64,000 nucleotides of DNA from contig NZ_JAILYJ010000023.1 in the NCBI RefSeq assembly GCF_019793465.1, forward strand, positions 23,799 through 87,798. The letters run 5' to 3'. The stretch comes from Rhizobium croatiense. GTDB taxonomy: Bacteria; Pseudomonadota; Alphaproteobacteria; Rhizobiales; Rhizobiaceae. Within the stretch, counting starts at the first letter, position 1, and every line of letters begins with the position of its first letter. The translations under genes and the position numbers were made by a program. The notes under the pieces were generated by a model, which saw nothing but the letters and a program-made list of their open reading frames with translations, was not told the DNA's origin and searched no databases. Below, piece by piece: positions 50,214 to 58,980 of this stretch.

Positions 50214-51296
50214 ATGCAATCCGCCGTCTCCGTGAAGGATCTGAAGATCGCCTATGGCCACCATACGGTGATCGAGAAGATGTCGATCGATATTGCCCCG
50301 CAGGAGTTCCTGGTACTGCTCGGTCCTTCCGGTTGTGGCAAGTCCACGCTGCTGAACGCCATTGCCGGGCTGCAGGACATCGCTGCCGGCGAGATCTGGA
50401 TCTCGGGCAAGAACGTCAGCTGGGAGGAGCCGAAGGACCGCGGCATCGGCATGGTCTTTCAGTCCTACGCGCTCTACCCGCGCATGTCTGTCCGCAAGAA
50501 CCTCTCCTTCGGCCTTCGCGTCGCCGGCCTCCCGAAGGCCGAGATCGAGGCCCGTGTCGCCCGCACGGCCGCTCTCCTTCACCTCGACACGCTGCTCGAC
50601 CGGCGCCCTGCCGAACTTTCCGGCGGCCAGCGTCAGCGCGTGGCCATCGGCCGGGCGCTGGTGCGGGAAGTCGATGTCTTTCTCTTCGACGAACCGTTGT
50701 CGAACCTCGACGCCAAGCTGCGCAACGAATTGCGCGTCGAGATCAAGAAGCTGCATCAGCGCCTCGGCAACACGATGATCTACGTCACCCACGATCAGGT
50801 CGAGGCTCTCACCCTTGCCGACCGCATCGCCATCATGCGCGACGGCGTCATCCAGCAGCTTGCCTCGCCGGCTGATATCTATCGCCGTCCGGCGAACCTC
50901 TTCGTTGCGGGTTTCATCGGTGCGCCGGCGATGAACTTCGTCGAAGGCCGGATCGAGCGCGGCGACAGCGCGCCAGTCTTTCAAAGCAGGGGGCTTGCCG
51001 TCGATCTCTCCGGTTATTCCTTTCGAGCAGCTGCGGCGGAAGGACCGGCAACGCTCGGCTTTCGCCCTGAGCACCTCGTGCTCGATGCCGCGGCAGGTAG
51101 CCTGCCCACCATTCCCGGCCGCGTTTCCGTCGTCGAGCCGATGGGGTCCGATGCGGTCGTGTGGTTCGACTGGGCGGATCAAAGCCTCTCGCTGAGGCTA
51201 ATGGGCGACGTGGCCCTGCAGCCTGGCGACGCCGTGGCCCCCGGGCTCGATATCGCCAAGGCGTCGCTCTTCGGCGCCGACGGATCGCGGCTCTGA
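50214..51296 (+). CDS. CUT1 sugar ABC transporter ATP-binding protein (UgpC/MsmX type)
   Basis: 360 aa. Walker A GPSGCGKST, Q-loop in VFQSYALYP, signature LSGGQRQRVAIGRA, Walker B VFLFDEPLSNLDAKL, switch His in VTHDQ. The C-terminal TOBE-like domain from about 240 (GFIGAPAMNFVEG, LGFRPEHLVL) is the regulatory part found in MalK/UgpC proteins. Confidence 0.93.
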   Translation: MQSAVSVKDLKIAYGHHTVIEKMSIDIAPQEFLVLLGPSGCGKSTLLNAIAGLQDIAAGEIWISGKNVSWEEPKDRGIGMVFQSYALYPRMSVRKNLSFGLRVAGLPKAEIEARVARTAALLHLDTLLDRRPAELSGGQRQRVAIGRALVREVDVFLFDEPLSNLDAKLRNELRVEIKKLHQRLGNTMIYVTHDQVEALTLADRIAIMRDGVIQQLASPADIYRRPANLFVAGFIGAPAMNFVEGRIERGDSAPVFQSRGLAVDLSGYSFRAAAAEGPATLGFRPEHLVLDAAAGSLPTIPGRVSVVEPMGSDAVVWFDWADQSLSLRLMGDVALQPGDAVAPGLDIAKASLFGADGSRL

Positions 51297-51380
51297 TGCT
51301 TCGCCCCTTCGTTTTCCCGCAATGGCCGGCGCGCTCCGGGCCGTTTTGAGCAATTGCTCCAGGACAGGATTTGGAAAGAC

Positions 51381-53033
51381 ATGTCTGAGATCATCTATGA
51401 TGCGCTGGTGATCGGCTCCGGCGCGGCGGGTTCCTTCGCGGTAAAAGAACTGACGGCGCAAGGGCTGTCGGTGCTCCTGCTCGAGGCGGGCCCCGCCGTC
51501 GGCTCTAGGGATTTCGACCCGGCGCGCAAGAAAGCGCCCGCAAGCAGCATCAATATCTGGGAGCGCGCGCGGGCCACCCTCAAAGGCCAGCCGATCCAGG
51601 CGCGCGCGGCCTTTTTTACCGAGCGCTTCAGCCACTTCTTCGTCAACGACCGCAAGAACCCCTATACGACGCCGAAGGGCGAGCCTTTCCTCTGGATCCG
51701 CGGCCGCCAGGGCGGCGGGCGTCTGCACAGTTTCGGCCGCGTGCTGCTGCGCTGGACCGACGACGATTTCAAGATCCGGTCGCGCTCTGGAAAGGGCGTC
51801 GATTGGCCGGTCTCCTATGACGAGCTCACGCCGTTCTACGACGAAGTGGAGTCCTATCTCGGGCTCTACGGCAACAAGGACGATGTGCCGACGCTGCCGG
51901 ACGGGATCTATGCCAAACCGGCGGGTCTGACGCCCGCCGAACAGATCTTCAAGCAGGCGGTTGAAAGCCGTTGGCCGGAGAGGCGCGTCGTTTCCTGGCG
52001 CTACATCGCGCCGGACGCCGAACGCATGCCGCGGCCGCTTAAGGATGCCAAGGCCACCGGCCGGCTGAAGGTTCGCTACGACGCCGTCGTTCGCCGAATC
52101 ACGACGGATGAGAAAACCGGCCGCGCCACCGGCGCGGAATTCATCGACCGCAATACGGGTGAGATATCGAAGGCTCGTGCCGCGACAGTCGTGCTGTCGG
52201 CCTCGCCGATCGAGAGCGTGCGGCTGCTCCTCAATTCGGCCTCGGCCCAACATCCCGACGGCCTTGGAAACAGCTCGGGCGTCCTCGGCCGCTATTTCAT
52301 GGATCAGCTTCCCTGCCTCGCCTTCGGTTCCTTTTCGAAGGCGAAGGGCTGGGCGCCCGACGAATCCGCTCCGACCGACCCGTTCTACAATCCCTCGGGC
52401 GGGATCTTCATCCCCCGCTTCGGCGAGGGCGATGCGGCCCGCGGCGATTTCGACTACCAGGGCAGCGTCGGCCGGGCACCTGTTTCCGGGGACACCGATG
52501 CGCGTCTCGCCTTCTTCGGTTTCGGCCGCATGCTGCCCTATGCCGACAACCGCATCACCCTCGATGCCTGGCGCAGGGACGCCTGGAACATTCCCGTGCC
52601 GCATATCCGCTGCGTCATGCAGGCGGAGGAACAGGCGCTGCTTCGCCGGCAGGAGGAGACGCTGATCGCCATGGTGAGCGAGGTCGGCGGCGAGCTCGAA
52701 TTCATCGGCTCGCCGACCGGCCTTAAGGAGATGGGCAGGGGCGCCTTTCCCGATGCGGACGTCTTCAGCCGCTTCATGTTCCGCACATGGTTCCGCAAGA
52801 CCATGTGCATGGGCGCGGCCATCCATGAAACTGGCGGTGCGCGCATGGGTGAAAGCCCGGAGGCGTCGGTGCTCAATTCCTATAACCAGGTCTGGGATGC
52901 CCCGAACCTCATCGTCACCGACGCCAGCGCCTTCCCGGGCAGCGGCATCGCCGGCACGACGCTCACCGTCATGGCCCTGACGATCCGCGCCTGCCGAAAC
53001 CTTGCCGACCGATATCGGGCGGGGCAGCTCTAA
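51381..53033 (+). CDS. GMC family FAD-dependent oxidoreductase
   Basis: About 550 aa from the ATG at 51381. FAD loop ALVIGSGAAGSFAVKEL, LLLEAGP, and a C-terminal GMC_oxred_C domain with the catalytic His in AAIHETGGARMG near residue 480 and IVTDASAFPGSG. It resembles the large subunit of glucoside-3-dehydrogenases, which oxidise C3 of disaccharides. The small Tat-exported partner and cytochrome are not seen here. The operon context (sugar ABC plus isomerase) supports a 3-keto-glycoside route. Confidence 0.85.
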   Translation: MSEIIYDALVIGSGAAGSFAVKELTAQGLSVLLLEAGPAVGSRDFDPARKKAPASSINIWERARATLKGQPIQARAAFFTERFSHFFVNDRKNPYTTPKGEPFLWIRGRQGGGRLHSFGRVLLRWTDDDFKIRSRSGKGVDWPVSYDELTPFYDEVESYLGLYGNKDDVPTLPDGIYAKPAGLTPAEQIFKQAVESRWPERRVVSWRYIAPDAERMPRPLKDAKATGRLKVRYDAVVRRITTDEKTGRATGAEFIDRNTGEISKARAATVVLSASPIESVRLLLNSASAQHPDGLGNSSGVLGRYFMDQLPCLAFGSFSKAKGWAPDESAPTDPFYNPSGGIFIPRFGEGDAARGDFDYQGSVGRAPVSGDTDARLAFFGFGRMLPYADNRITLDAWRRDAWNIPVPHIRCVMQAEEQALLRRQEETLIAMVSEVGGELEFIGSPTGLKEMGRGAFPDADVFSRFMFRTWFRKTMCMGAAIHETGGARMGESPEASVLNSYNQVWDAPNLIVTDASAFPGSGIAGTTLTVMALTIRACRNLADRYRAGQL

Positions 53034-53141
53034 GCTGCGTTTGGAACGAGAGACGGGCCTAACCGTTTCAGCTCGATCAGTGGCCGTCATATAAGCTTCG
53101 CACTGGCATGCTCCTGTCAAAACAGCAGGAAGGAAAAAACC

Positions 53142-54056
53142 ATGGCTCAAACACCGCAGGACCAACTCGACCGCATAAAGGCCGAAATCGCAGACAGCTT
53201 CGATGAGGAGTTGGAAATGCAGATGGAGGAAGACCGGCTGGACGATCTGGTCGCCGAGGGAATGTCGGAACCGGCCGAGCAGACGCTCGAGCGAAAGATC
53301 TACTTCCGCGAACTCTTCCGGCTGCAGCACGAACTGGTGCGGCTGCAGGATTGGGTCCAGCACAAGAAGCTGAAGGTGGTAGTGCTTTTCGAGGGCCGGG
53401 ATTCGGCCGGAAAGGGCGGCGCGATCAAGCGCGTCACCAAGAGGCTCAATCCGCGCGTCTGCCGCACCGTCGCACTGCCCGCCCCGACCGAGCGGGAGCG
53501 CCATCAATGGTATTTCCAGCGCTATGTTCCGCACCTGCCCACAGCCGGCGAGATCGTGCTCTTCGACCGCAGCTGGTACAACCGCGCCGGCGTCGAGCGC
53601 GTGATGGGGTTCTGCACCGCCGACGAGCTCGAGGAATTCTTCCGCTCGGTGCCGGAATTCGAACGCATGCTCGTCCGCTCCGGCATCGTGCTGATCAAAT
53701 ACTGGTTCTCGATCACCGACGAAGAGCAGGAATTCCGCTTCACGATGCGTATCCACGATCCGCTGAAGCAGTGGAAGCTTTCACCGATGGATATGGAAAG
53801 CCGTGTCCATTGGGAGGAATATACCAAAGCCAAGGAAGAAATGCTGGCGCGCACCCACACCAAGGAAGCGCCTTGGTGGGTGGTGCAGGCCGTGGACAAG
53901 AAACGAGCGCGGCTGAACTGCATCGCCCATCTTCTCGAGCAGATTCCCTATGAGGATGTGCCGAAACCGGAGATCCAGCTGCCGGATCGCATCCGCCATG
54001 AAGATTACATCAGGGCGCCGGTCCCCGCTGAAATGTACGTCCCGGAGCGCTATTGA
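53142..54056 (+). CDS. ppk2: Polyphosphate kinase 2 (PPK2, class I-like)
   Basis: 304 aa, the size of single-domain PPK2. Walker A in FEGRDSAGKGGAIKR near residue 85, the lid region APTERERHQWYFQRY, and Walker B in LFDRSWYNRAGVERVMGF near 145-160 are intact. PPK2 moves phosphate between polyphosphate and nucleoside diphosphates or monophosphates. AAGGAAA lies just before the ATG. It stands alone between the sugar operon and a small membrane-protein gene. Confidence 0.92.
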   Translation: MAQTPQDQLDRIKAEIADSFDEELEMQMEEDRLDDLVAEGMSEPAEQTLERKIYFRELFRLQHELVRLQDWVQHKKLKVVVLFEGRDSAGKGGAIKRVTKRLNPRVCRTVALPAPTERERHQWYFQRYVPHLPTAGEIVLFDRSWYNRAGVERVMGFCTADELEEFFRSVPEFERMLVRSGIVLIKYWFSITDEEQEFRFTMRIHDPLKQWKLSPMDMESRVHWEEYTKAKEEMLARTHTKEAPWWVVQAVDKKRARLNCIAHLLEQIPYEDVPKPEIQLPDRIRHEDYIRAPVPAEMYVPERY

Positions 54057-54265
54057 AGGCATAGCGGCCAAAGGTTGGCTGCCGCTGCACTGTAGTCAGG
54101 GACCAAATGGTCCCTGAATGCTGTATCCGCGAGGCACACTAGGCGTGCCAACCATGCGCTCTCCGCGCATAAATTGCCGAAGTGACCTTGATGCCTCTCC
54201 TGATTGCTCTAGCATTGCTGTGGTGAGACAAGGACGACGCTCATTTTGGCGACAGGAGGTCAATC
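54057..54265. other. Intergenic region with a 22-bp palindrome
   Basis: 209 bp after ppk2. Positions 54096-54117 read TCAGGGACCA, AA, TGGTCCCTGA, perfect 10-bp arms. There is no U run on either side, so a rho-independent terminator is doubtful. The rest holds the promoter and strong ribosome-binding site (CAGGAGG) of the 63-aa gene. Confidence 0.45.
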
Positions 54266-54457
54266 ATGACACGCCGCTCGAAACTGATTGTCCAGGAGGT
54301 CGCGTTGTCGGCCGTCTTGGCGGCCGGCACCGTGATCGGCATTCCCAAGCTGACCGATCCGAATGCGGCCGCCAATTATCCCTTGGCGATCGGGGTTTTC
54401 CTGATGATGTCAGCGGCCTTCGTGGCCTATGAACTTATCACCGGGAAATCGTCCTGA
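54266..54457 (+). CDS. Small membrane protein, 63 aa, function unknown
   Basis: It has two hydrophobic segments, at about residues 12-28 (ALSAVLAAGTVIGIPKL) and 38-57 (YPLAIGVFLMMSAAFVAYEL), with a charged N terminus. A near-perfect CAGGAGGTCAATC before the ATG supports real translation. I do not recognise the family. It could be a small inner-membrane stress or assembly factor, but nothing in the sequence shows this. Confidence 0.65.
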   Translation: MTRRSKLIVQEVALSAVLAAGTVIGIPKLTDPNAAANYPLAIGVFLMMSAAFVAYELITGKSS

Positions 54458-54654
54458 TGATCAAGCGGCTTGCCGAGCCAGGTTCTTTCAAAAGCGTCTT
54501 GAAGTTTTGACCTGACCGGACAGGGACCGCGATCAGTCGGCCTGCCGAAACACCGATCTGCGGTCCGGCGCCTTGAGGCATTTTGATCGCAATGATGGCC
54601 GCTGGCCGCGCCCGAGCGTGGCGGCCAGCCGCCCGTCCGGCCATTCTAATGCCC
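54458..54654. other. Intergenic region between the 63-aa gene and the aldo/keto reductase end
   Basis: 197 bp, convergent gene ends. GCTGGCCGC (54601-54609) and GCGGCCAGC (54621-54629) form a 9-bp stem with an 11-nt loop, which could terminate either strand weakly. There is no coding sequence I can support. Confidence 0.4.
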
Positions 54655-55516
54655 TCAGGCAGCGATATCGGCCATCCGGTTCAATTCCTCGATGGCCTCA
54701 TCGGGCAGTACGAGGCTGGCAGCGGCGAGGTTTTCCCTGAGATGGCCGAGCGACGACGTGCCTGGGATCAGCAGGATATTGGGCGCGCGATGCAGCAACC
54801 AGGCGAGTGCCACCTGCATCGGGGTAGCGCTGAGGCGCTCGGTGACCTTGGAGAGGGTGGACGACTGCAGCGGCGTAAACCCGCCGAGCGGGAAGAACGG
54901 CACATAGGCAGTGCCCTCACGGGCGAGCGCGTCGATGAGCGGATCGTCGGCCCGATGCGCCAGATTGTACTGGTTTTGCACGCAGACGATGTCGGTGATC
55001 CCGCGGCCTTCGGCGACCTGGCGCGAGGTGGCGTTGCTCAAGCCGACGTGACGGACGAGACCCTGCCGCTGGAGATCGGCAAGCACCGTCAGAGGTGCTT
55101 CTATCGATCCTTCGGCCGGGCCATGCACGTCGAACATGATCCTGAGGTTGACGACATCGAGCACGTCAAGGCCGAGGTTACGCAGATTGTCGTGCACTGC
55201 CTCGGTCAGCTCATGGCGCGAGAAAGCCGGAATCCAGGACCCGTCCGGGCCGCGCCTGGCGCCGACTTTGGTGACGATGACGAGATCATCGCGATAGGGG
55301 TGGAGGGCTTCGCGGATGATCTGGTTGGTGACGTGCGGACCGTAGAAATCGCTGGTGTCGATGTGATTGACACCGCTTGCGACCGCCAAGCGCGGCGCCA
55401 TGATCCCTGGGCGGGCCGAACACGCCAGGCCCCGCGAGCTGCATGGCGCCATAGCCAAGTCGTTTCACGTTGCGGTCGCCGAGATTGAAGCTGCCGGCCT
55501 GGTCGATAATGGACAT
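54655..55516 (-). pseudogene. Aldo/keto reductase, broken by an internal deletion
   Basis: The N-terminal part starts at the ATG at 55516 (SFNLGDRNVKRLGYGAMQLAGP to PPRDHGAAL). The rest, from LAVASGVNHIDTSDFYGP to the stop at 54655, is in another frame. Where family members have an AVLREAVASGVN-like stretch, about 13 bases are missing near 55385-55392, possibly by recombination between two GCGGTC copies. The catalytic Asp/Tyr (IDTSDFYG), the Lys region (IVTKVG) and the NADP site remain in the downstream part, but no good start serves it alone. Divergent from a LysR gene that presumably regulated it. Confidence 0.75.
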
Positions 55517-55613
55517 GATCTCACTCCTTTCAAGAGGTGAGGCCAAGACTACGCCTTGGCGGAGCGTGTGAAAATGGGGTACAATCCGTACGGGCCGTGC
55601 GGAGTGGCGAACA

Positions 55614-56525
55614 GTGAAAGCAGATTTGAGCGATCTCAATGCCTTTGTCGCCGTGGCGCGGGCCAGCGGTTTTCGCGAGGCCGCGCGGTCCAGCGGCAGC
55701 AGCGCCTCCTTCTTGAGCGAGGCGGTGCGGCGCCTCGAGGCGGATCTCGGGGTCAGACTGCTCAACCGCACGACGCGAAGCGTTGTTCCAACCGAAGCGG
55801 GCAAAGGCCTGCTGGAACGGCTTGGCCCTGCTTTGACTGAGGTGGAGGCCGCGCTCGACGTGGTCAACCGATTTCGTGACAGGCCGGCAGGTTCTCTGCG
55901 GCTCAACGTGCCGGTCAGCGCGGCGCGCTTGGTGCTGCCAGCCATCGTTCCGCCATTCCTCGCCGCCTATCCCGATATTCGCCTCGAGATCGTCGCCGAG
56001 GAGAGCTTCGTCGACGTGGTTGCTGCCGGATGCGATGCCGGCATCCGCTATGACGAGCGGCTGGAGCAGGATATGATCGCAGTTCCGATCGGGCCGCGCC
56101 AGCAGCGCTTTGCCACTGCCGCATCCCCCGACTATCTCGACCGTCACGGCCGGCCGCAACATCCGAGCGAACTTCTCGACCATGCCTGCCTGCTGGGCCG
56201 TTTTGACAGCGGTGCGCTGACGGCGCCCTGGGAATATGAGCGGGACGGCGAGGTGGTGCGGGTCGAACCATCAGGACCATTGATCGTCAAGGTCGGCGGG
56301 GCGATCGATCTGTCTGTCGAGGCCGCCATAGCGGGCACGGGCGTGATCAGCATTTTCGAAGACTGGCTGCGCCCGTATTTTGACAGTGGCGTTCTCGAGC
56401 CCATTCTCGAACCCTGGTGGCAGCGCTTTTCCGGGCCGTTTCTCTATTATCCCGGACGGCGCCTGGTGCCGGCACCGCTCCGCGCCTTCATCGATTTCGT
56501 CAAGGCGTCAGCTAACCCGGCTTGA
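55614..56525 (+). CDS. LysR family transcriptional regulator
   Basis: 303 aa, GTG start. HTH in LSDLNAFVAVARASGFREAARSS and SASFLSEAVRRLEADLGVRLLNRTTRSV, then the effector domain with SLRLNVPVSAARLVLP. It belongs to the LysR branch commonly found divergent from aldo/keto reductase or quinone reductase genes. Its likely target gene is the broken reductase on the other side of the 97-bp gap. Confidence 0.9.
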   Translation: MKADLSDLNAFVAVARASGFREAARSSGSSASFLSEAVRRLEADLGVRLLNRTTRSVVPTEAGKGLLERLGPALTEVEAALDVVNRFRDRPAGSLRLNVPVSAARLVLPAIVPPFLAAYPDIRLEIVAEESFVDVVAAGCDAGIRYDERLEQDMIAVPIGPRQQRFATAASPDYLDRHGRPQHPSELLDHACLLGRFDSGALTAPWEYERDGEVVRVEPSGPLIVKVGGAIDLSVEAAIAGTGVISIFEDWLRPYFDSGVLEPILEPWWQRFSGPFLYYPGRRLVPAPLRAFIDFVKASANPA

Positions 56526-56669
56526 ACGAAGTTTCAGGGCGATATCGCTTCGAGAACGGAACGCTGTAGATCCGGGGTTTCGATATCCGGGAAATGTCGA
56601 AACCCCTTCGGAAGGCGGTCGTCGGCCACAGCAGAGAGATCCTTCTGCGCCGTCACCGTCATTCGCTCC

Positions 56670-56864
56670 TCAATGCACGCTTGGAGTTTCCATGACTATT
56701 GCGAAGTCTTCTGCGACCAGTTCGCTGACGGCTATGAGGATTTCCTCCCGTGAAAAGCCCGATGTCAGCGCACGCTGGATCAGATCCTGCAGATCCGGCT
56801 CGACCACATCACGGCAATCCTCGAGGCGTTCTTCTGAAATGGCAAGGCTATTCAATTCGTCCAT
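56670..56864 (-). CDS. Hypothetical protein, 64 aa, cotranscribed with rpsU
   Basis: Acidic, helical protein: MDELNSLAISEERLEDCRDVV, PDLQDLIQRALTSGFSREEILIAVSEL. AAAGGATAG precedes the ATG. It starts 23 bp after the rpsU stop on the same strand, so the two form a small operon. The middle part resembles short alpha-helical regulators of unknown role; I do not recognise the family. Confidence 0.65.
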   Translation of the reverse strand: MDELNSLAISEERLEDCRDVVEPDLQDLIQRALTSGFSREEILIAVSELVAEDFAIVMETPSVH

Positions 56865-56887
56865 TGTCTATCCTTTCGGAAAAGCTA

Positions 56888-57121
56888 TCAACGCGCTGCC
56901 GCCTGCTTCCGCCCGGCCAGCAGTCCTTCGCGCTGCATCTTCTTGCGTGCGGCCTTGCGCTGCCGGCTGATCGCCTGGGCTTTTTCTCTGACGCGGCGTT
57001 CGGACGGTTTCTCATAGGCGCGCCGCTCCTTCATTTCGCGGAACAGTCCTTCGCGCTGCATTTTCTTTTTCAACGCTCTCAGGGCTTGATCGACGTTGTT
57101 GTCTCTGACGAGTACCTGCAT
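56888..57121 (-). CDS. rpsU: 30S ribosomal protein S21, extended rhizobial form
   Basis: 77 aa from the ATG at 57121, which follows AAGGAG. MQVLVRDNNVDQALRALKKK, EMKERRAYEKPSERRVREKA is standard alphaproteobacterial S21. The last third repeats KKMQREGL, matched at DNA level by an 18-bp perfect direct repeat (56921-56938 and 57044-57061). Rhizobia often carry more than one S21 copy; this one lacks the usual neighbours and may be an accessory paralogue. Confidence 0.92.
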   Translation of the reverse strand: MQVLVRDNNVDQALRALKKKMQREGLFREMKERRAYEKPSERRVREKAQAISRQRKAARKKMQREGLLAGRKQAAAR

Positions 57122-57761
57122 TCGCATTCTCCTTGTTTGGATGGTGGGCCGATCTCCGTCAGCCGCGTTATCAGGCAATCAGGCCTGCATTCACGGCGGC
57201 TAAAGAGGCAAATGCCCTTCACGCTCCAGCAGTTTGGGACAGCATCGCGACCCTTGCGCCGGCCGATCAACGACCGCAGCCGCAGTCGCCATATTTCGTG
57301 GGTTCAAAAAGAAATCCTCTGACGGCCGGAGCCGGAATCATCTTGCTGCTGGGATTGCCCATGGGCCGCCCGGATGGCGCATGCCGCCGATCCTTTTGCG
57401 TTCATTCCCGTGTCGGCACTGCTTGAGTGTCCGGTGAGATCGGCTGCGGCTAAGGTAGGTGCCGGTGTCCAGGATTGCAACGGTGTGCAGCCGGGATAGA
57501 AGCAGCGTCAGAAGAGCACGGCCGCAACATAGTCACGGGGCAGGTTCCTTCAAGTTTACCGGGTGTAAATTGGTCGAAATTGCTTCAAATTTGATTGAAG
57601 CAGATAACGTATTGGTCGCTTCATAAACGTCACTGCACGTTATGGGTGAATGTTAACCTTGCGTTAAATACCCCATTGACTTGTAGTATTAATAAGTTGT
57701 TAAAGAAGCCGCTCGCTAAGGTCAAAATGACCCACCGATAAAACAATTTTAGGAGAAACTA
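57122..57761. other. 640-bp intergenic region upstream of rapA
   Basis: I see no convincing gene; open frames here lack ribosome-binding sites and family motifs. The last 220 bp are clearly more AT-rich than the window. They hold a perfect inverted repeat (GCTTCAA, 6 bp, TTGAAGC at 57582-57601), a TTGACT that could be a -35 box (57676-57681), and AGGAG just before the rapA start. The long leader suggests regulated expression of rapA. Confidence 0.5.
57582..57601. promoter_or_regulatory. Inverted repeat in the rapA upstream region
   Basis: GCTTCAA, ATTTGA, TTGAAGC: perfect 7-bp arms about 95 bp upstream of a possible -35 box. Likely a regulator site for rapA; the factor is unknown. Confidence 0.4.
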
Positions 57762-58478
57762 ATGGCTTCCCCGATTCACGCAACTGATGATAGTGCAACT
57801 TTTGCAGAAACCGACGTAATTTCCGGAAATCTTCTGTCCAACGATTCCTCCGACAACGGCCACCTGTTCCTGCGCGCCTTCGACCAGCAGACGGTCGGCG
57901 CCAAGCAGGCCGGTCAGGTCACCACGATCCAGGGTGACTACGGCACGTTCTTCGTCAAGGCCGATGGCAGCTACACCTATGTGCTGAGCGATGCTGCCAA
58001 GATCGGTTTCGCCAACGGTGAGACGCTGGTCGAAAAGGTTTCCTACAAGATCTCCGACGGCGCCGGTCACACCGACATGGGCCTGTTCACCCTGAACATC
58101 CAGGGCGTGACCCAGATCAAGCCGGTCGCGGTCGATGACACCTACAGCTTCACCGAAGGCCAGCCCATCGGCGGCAACGTTCTGGACAACGACATTGCCG
58201 GCGACAACGGCAAGATGTTCCTGCGCCAGTTCCTGAGCACCAAGGTAGACGCTGCTGCCGACGCCGTAACCGACGTTGCCGGCACGTATGGCACGTTCCA
58301 TGTCAAGTCGGATGGCACGTTCACCTACGACCTGACGGCCGATCTGGATGCAGGCGTGACCTACACGGAAGTTCTCCGCTACTACAAGATCTCCGACGGC
58401 GAAGGCAATACGGACACCGCCAAGGTGACGCTCAACATCATCGGCACGGACGCTCATCCCGACGGCGTCGGTGTTTGA
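57762..58478 (+). CDS. rapA: RapA-type calcium-binding adhesin (two cadherin-like/Ra domains)
   Basis: 238 aa, about 25 kDa, made of two similar domains (about residues 5-115 and 120-235). Each has a DDS/DDTYSFTE start, a GNLLSND or GNVLDND loop, a YGTF-VK-DG(S/T)-TY strand and a YKISDG(A/E)G-TD calcium loop. Length and architecture match Rhizobium adhering proteins RapA, which are exported by the PrsDE type I system and bind acidic exopolysaccharide in a calcium-dependent way. There is no Sec signal and no RTX nonapeptide, as expected for the family. No secretion gene lies nearby. A terminator follows. Confidence 0.82.
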   Translation: MASPIHATDDSATFAETDVISGNLLSNDSSDNGHLFLRAFDQQTVGAKQAGQVTTIQGDYGTFFVKADGSYTYVLSDAAKIGFANGETLVEKVSYKISDGAGHTDMGLFTLNIQGVTQIKPVAVDDTYSFTEGQPIGGNVLDNDIAGDNGKMFLRQFLSTKVDAAADAVTDVAGTYGTFHVKSDGTFTYDLTADLDAGVTYTEVLRYYKISDGEGNTDTAKVTLNIIGTDAHPDGVGV

Positions 58479-58506
58479 TCCGCAGCAATAGATCAGTAAG
58501 ACAAGA

Positions 58507-58535
58507 CGCCCGCCGCGCCATCGGCGGGCGTTTTC
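58507..58535 (+). terminator. Rho-independent terminator of rapA
   Basis: CGCCCGCCG, loop CGCCAT, CGGCGGGCG followed at once by TTTT. Perfect 9-bp stem 30 bp after the rapA stop. Confidence 0.85.
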
Positions 58536-58645
58536 GCATCCGCGTTGCTGATACGTGCTTCCTGGATATAGTTGCTCGTAATCCTTTTTAGCTAGTTCTT
58601 ATAAAATCCTCAGGGGCGTAGTCTTGCTGTTCGGAGGACACGCCG

Positions 58646-58834
58646 TTGACCGAACACATCGAACCCAGGCAAATCGAAACGGACGATCTGACGAAAGTCT
58701 GGTCCGTCACGGAATTCTGCGCTCGTCACTATATAGATGCCGAGGAACAAGCGATGCTGCTCAAACTTTTCGGGCCCTTCGCGACGGCCTGCGAGCTGTT
58801 GCACAATGCCAGACGTGCACAGCGATTTCGATGA
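58646..58834 (+). CDS. Hypothetical protein, 62 aa
   Basis: TTG start with CGGAGGA at good distance. The core WSVTEFCARHYIDAEEQAML, then LFGPFATACELLHNARR, is hydrophobic-helical and looks like a small protein conserved in rhizobia without known role. There is no signal peptide. It lies downstream of rapA but after its terminator, so it is separately expressed. Confidence 0.55.
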   Translation: MTEHIEPRQIETDDLTKVWSVTEFCARHYIDAEEQAMLLKLFGPFATACELLHNARRAQRFR

Positions 58835-58942
58835 TGTCTTTTATTCTTCCCTCGCTCTTCTTTGCGGAAGAATGGCGGCTCCAACATATGCTCGAGGTTA
58901 GGATCTGACCGTGCGTTCGCGGGCGACTGCCTAATGTCGCAG

Positions 58943-58976
58943 TGCCCCTGCGCGTCTGAACAGACGCGCAGGGGCA
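58943..58976. repeat. Perfect 34-bp palindrome
   Basis: TGCCCCTGCGCGTCTG, AA, CAGACGCGCAGGGGCA: perfect 16-bp arms around two bases. No U run on either side, so it is not a standard terminator. It could be a bidirectional transcription barrier or the trace of an excised element. Confidence 0.75.
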
Positions 58977-58980
58977 AGCC

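Noticed and set aside
51198..53756. 852-aa minus-strand open frame opposite the ABC ATPase, GMC and PPK2 genes
   Set aside because: It spans three recognised genes on the plus strand and has no family features.
57133..57426. Possible small gene in the rpsU-rapA gap
   Set aside because: The frame has no ribosome-binding site, an unlikely amino-acid mix, and overlaps the rpsU leader.
58943..58976. Rho-independent terminator
   Set aside because: The stem is strong, but neither side has a run of T residues and the loop would be only two bases.
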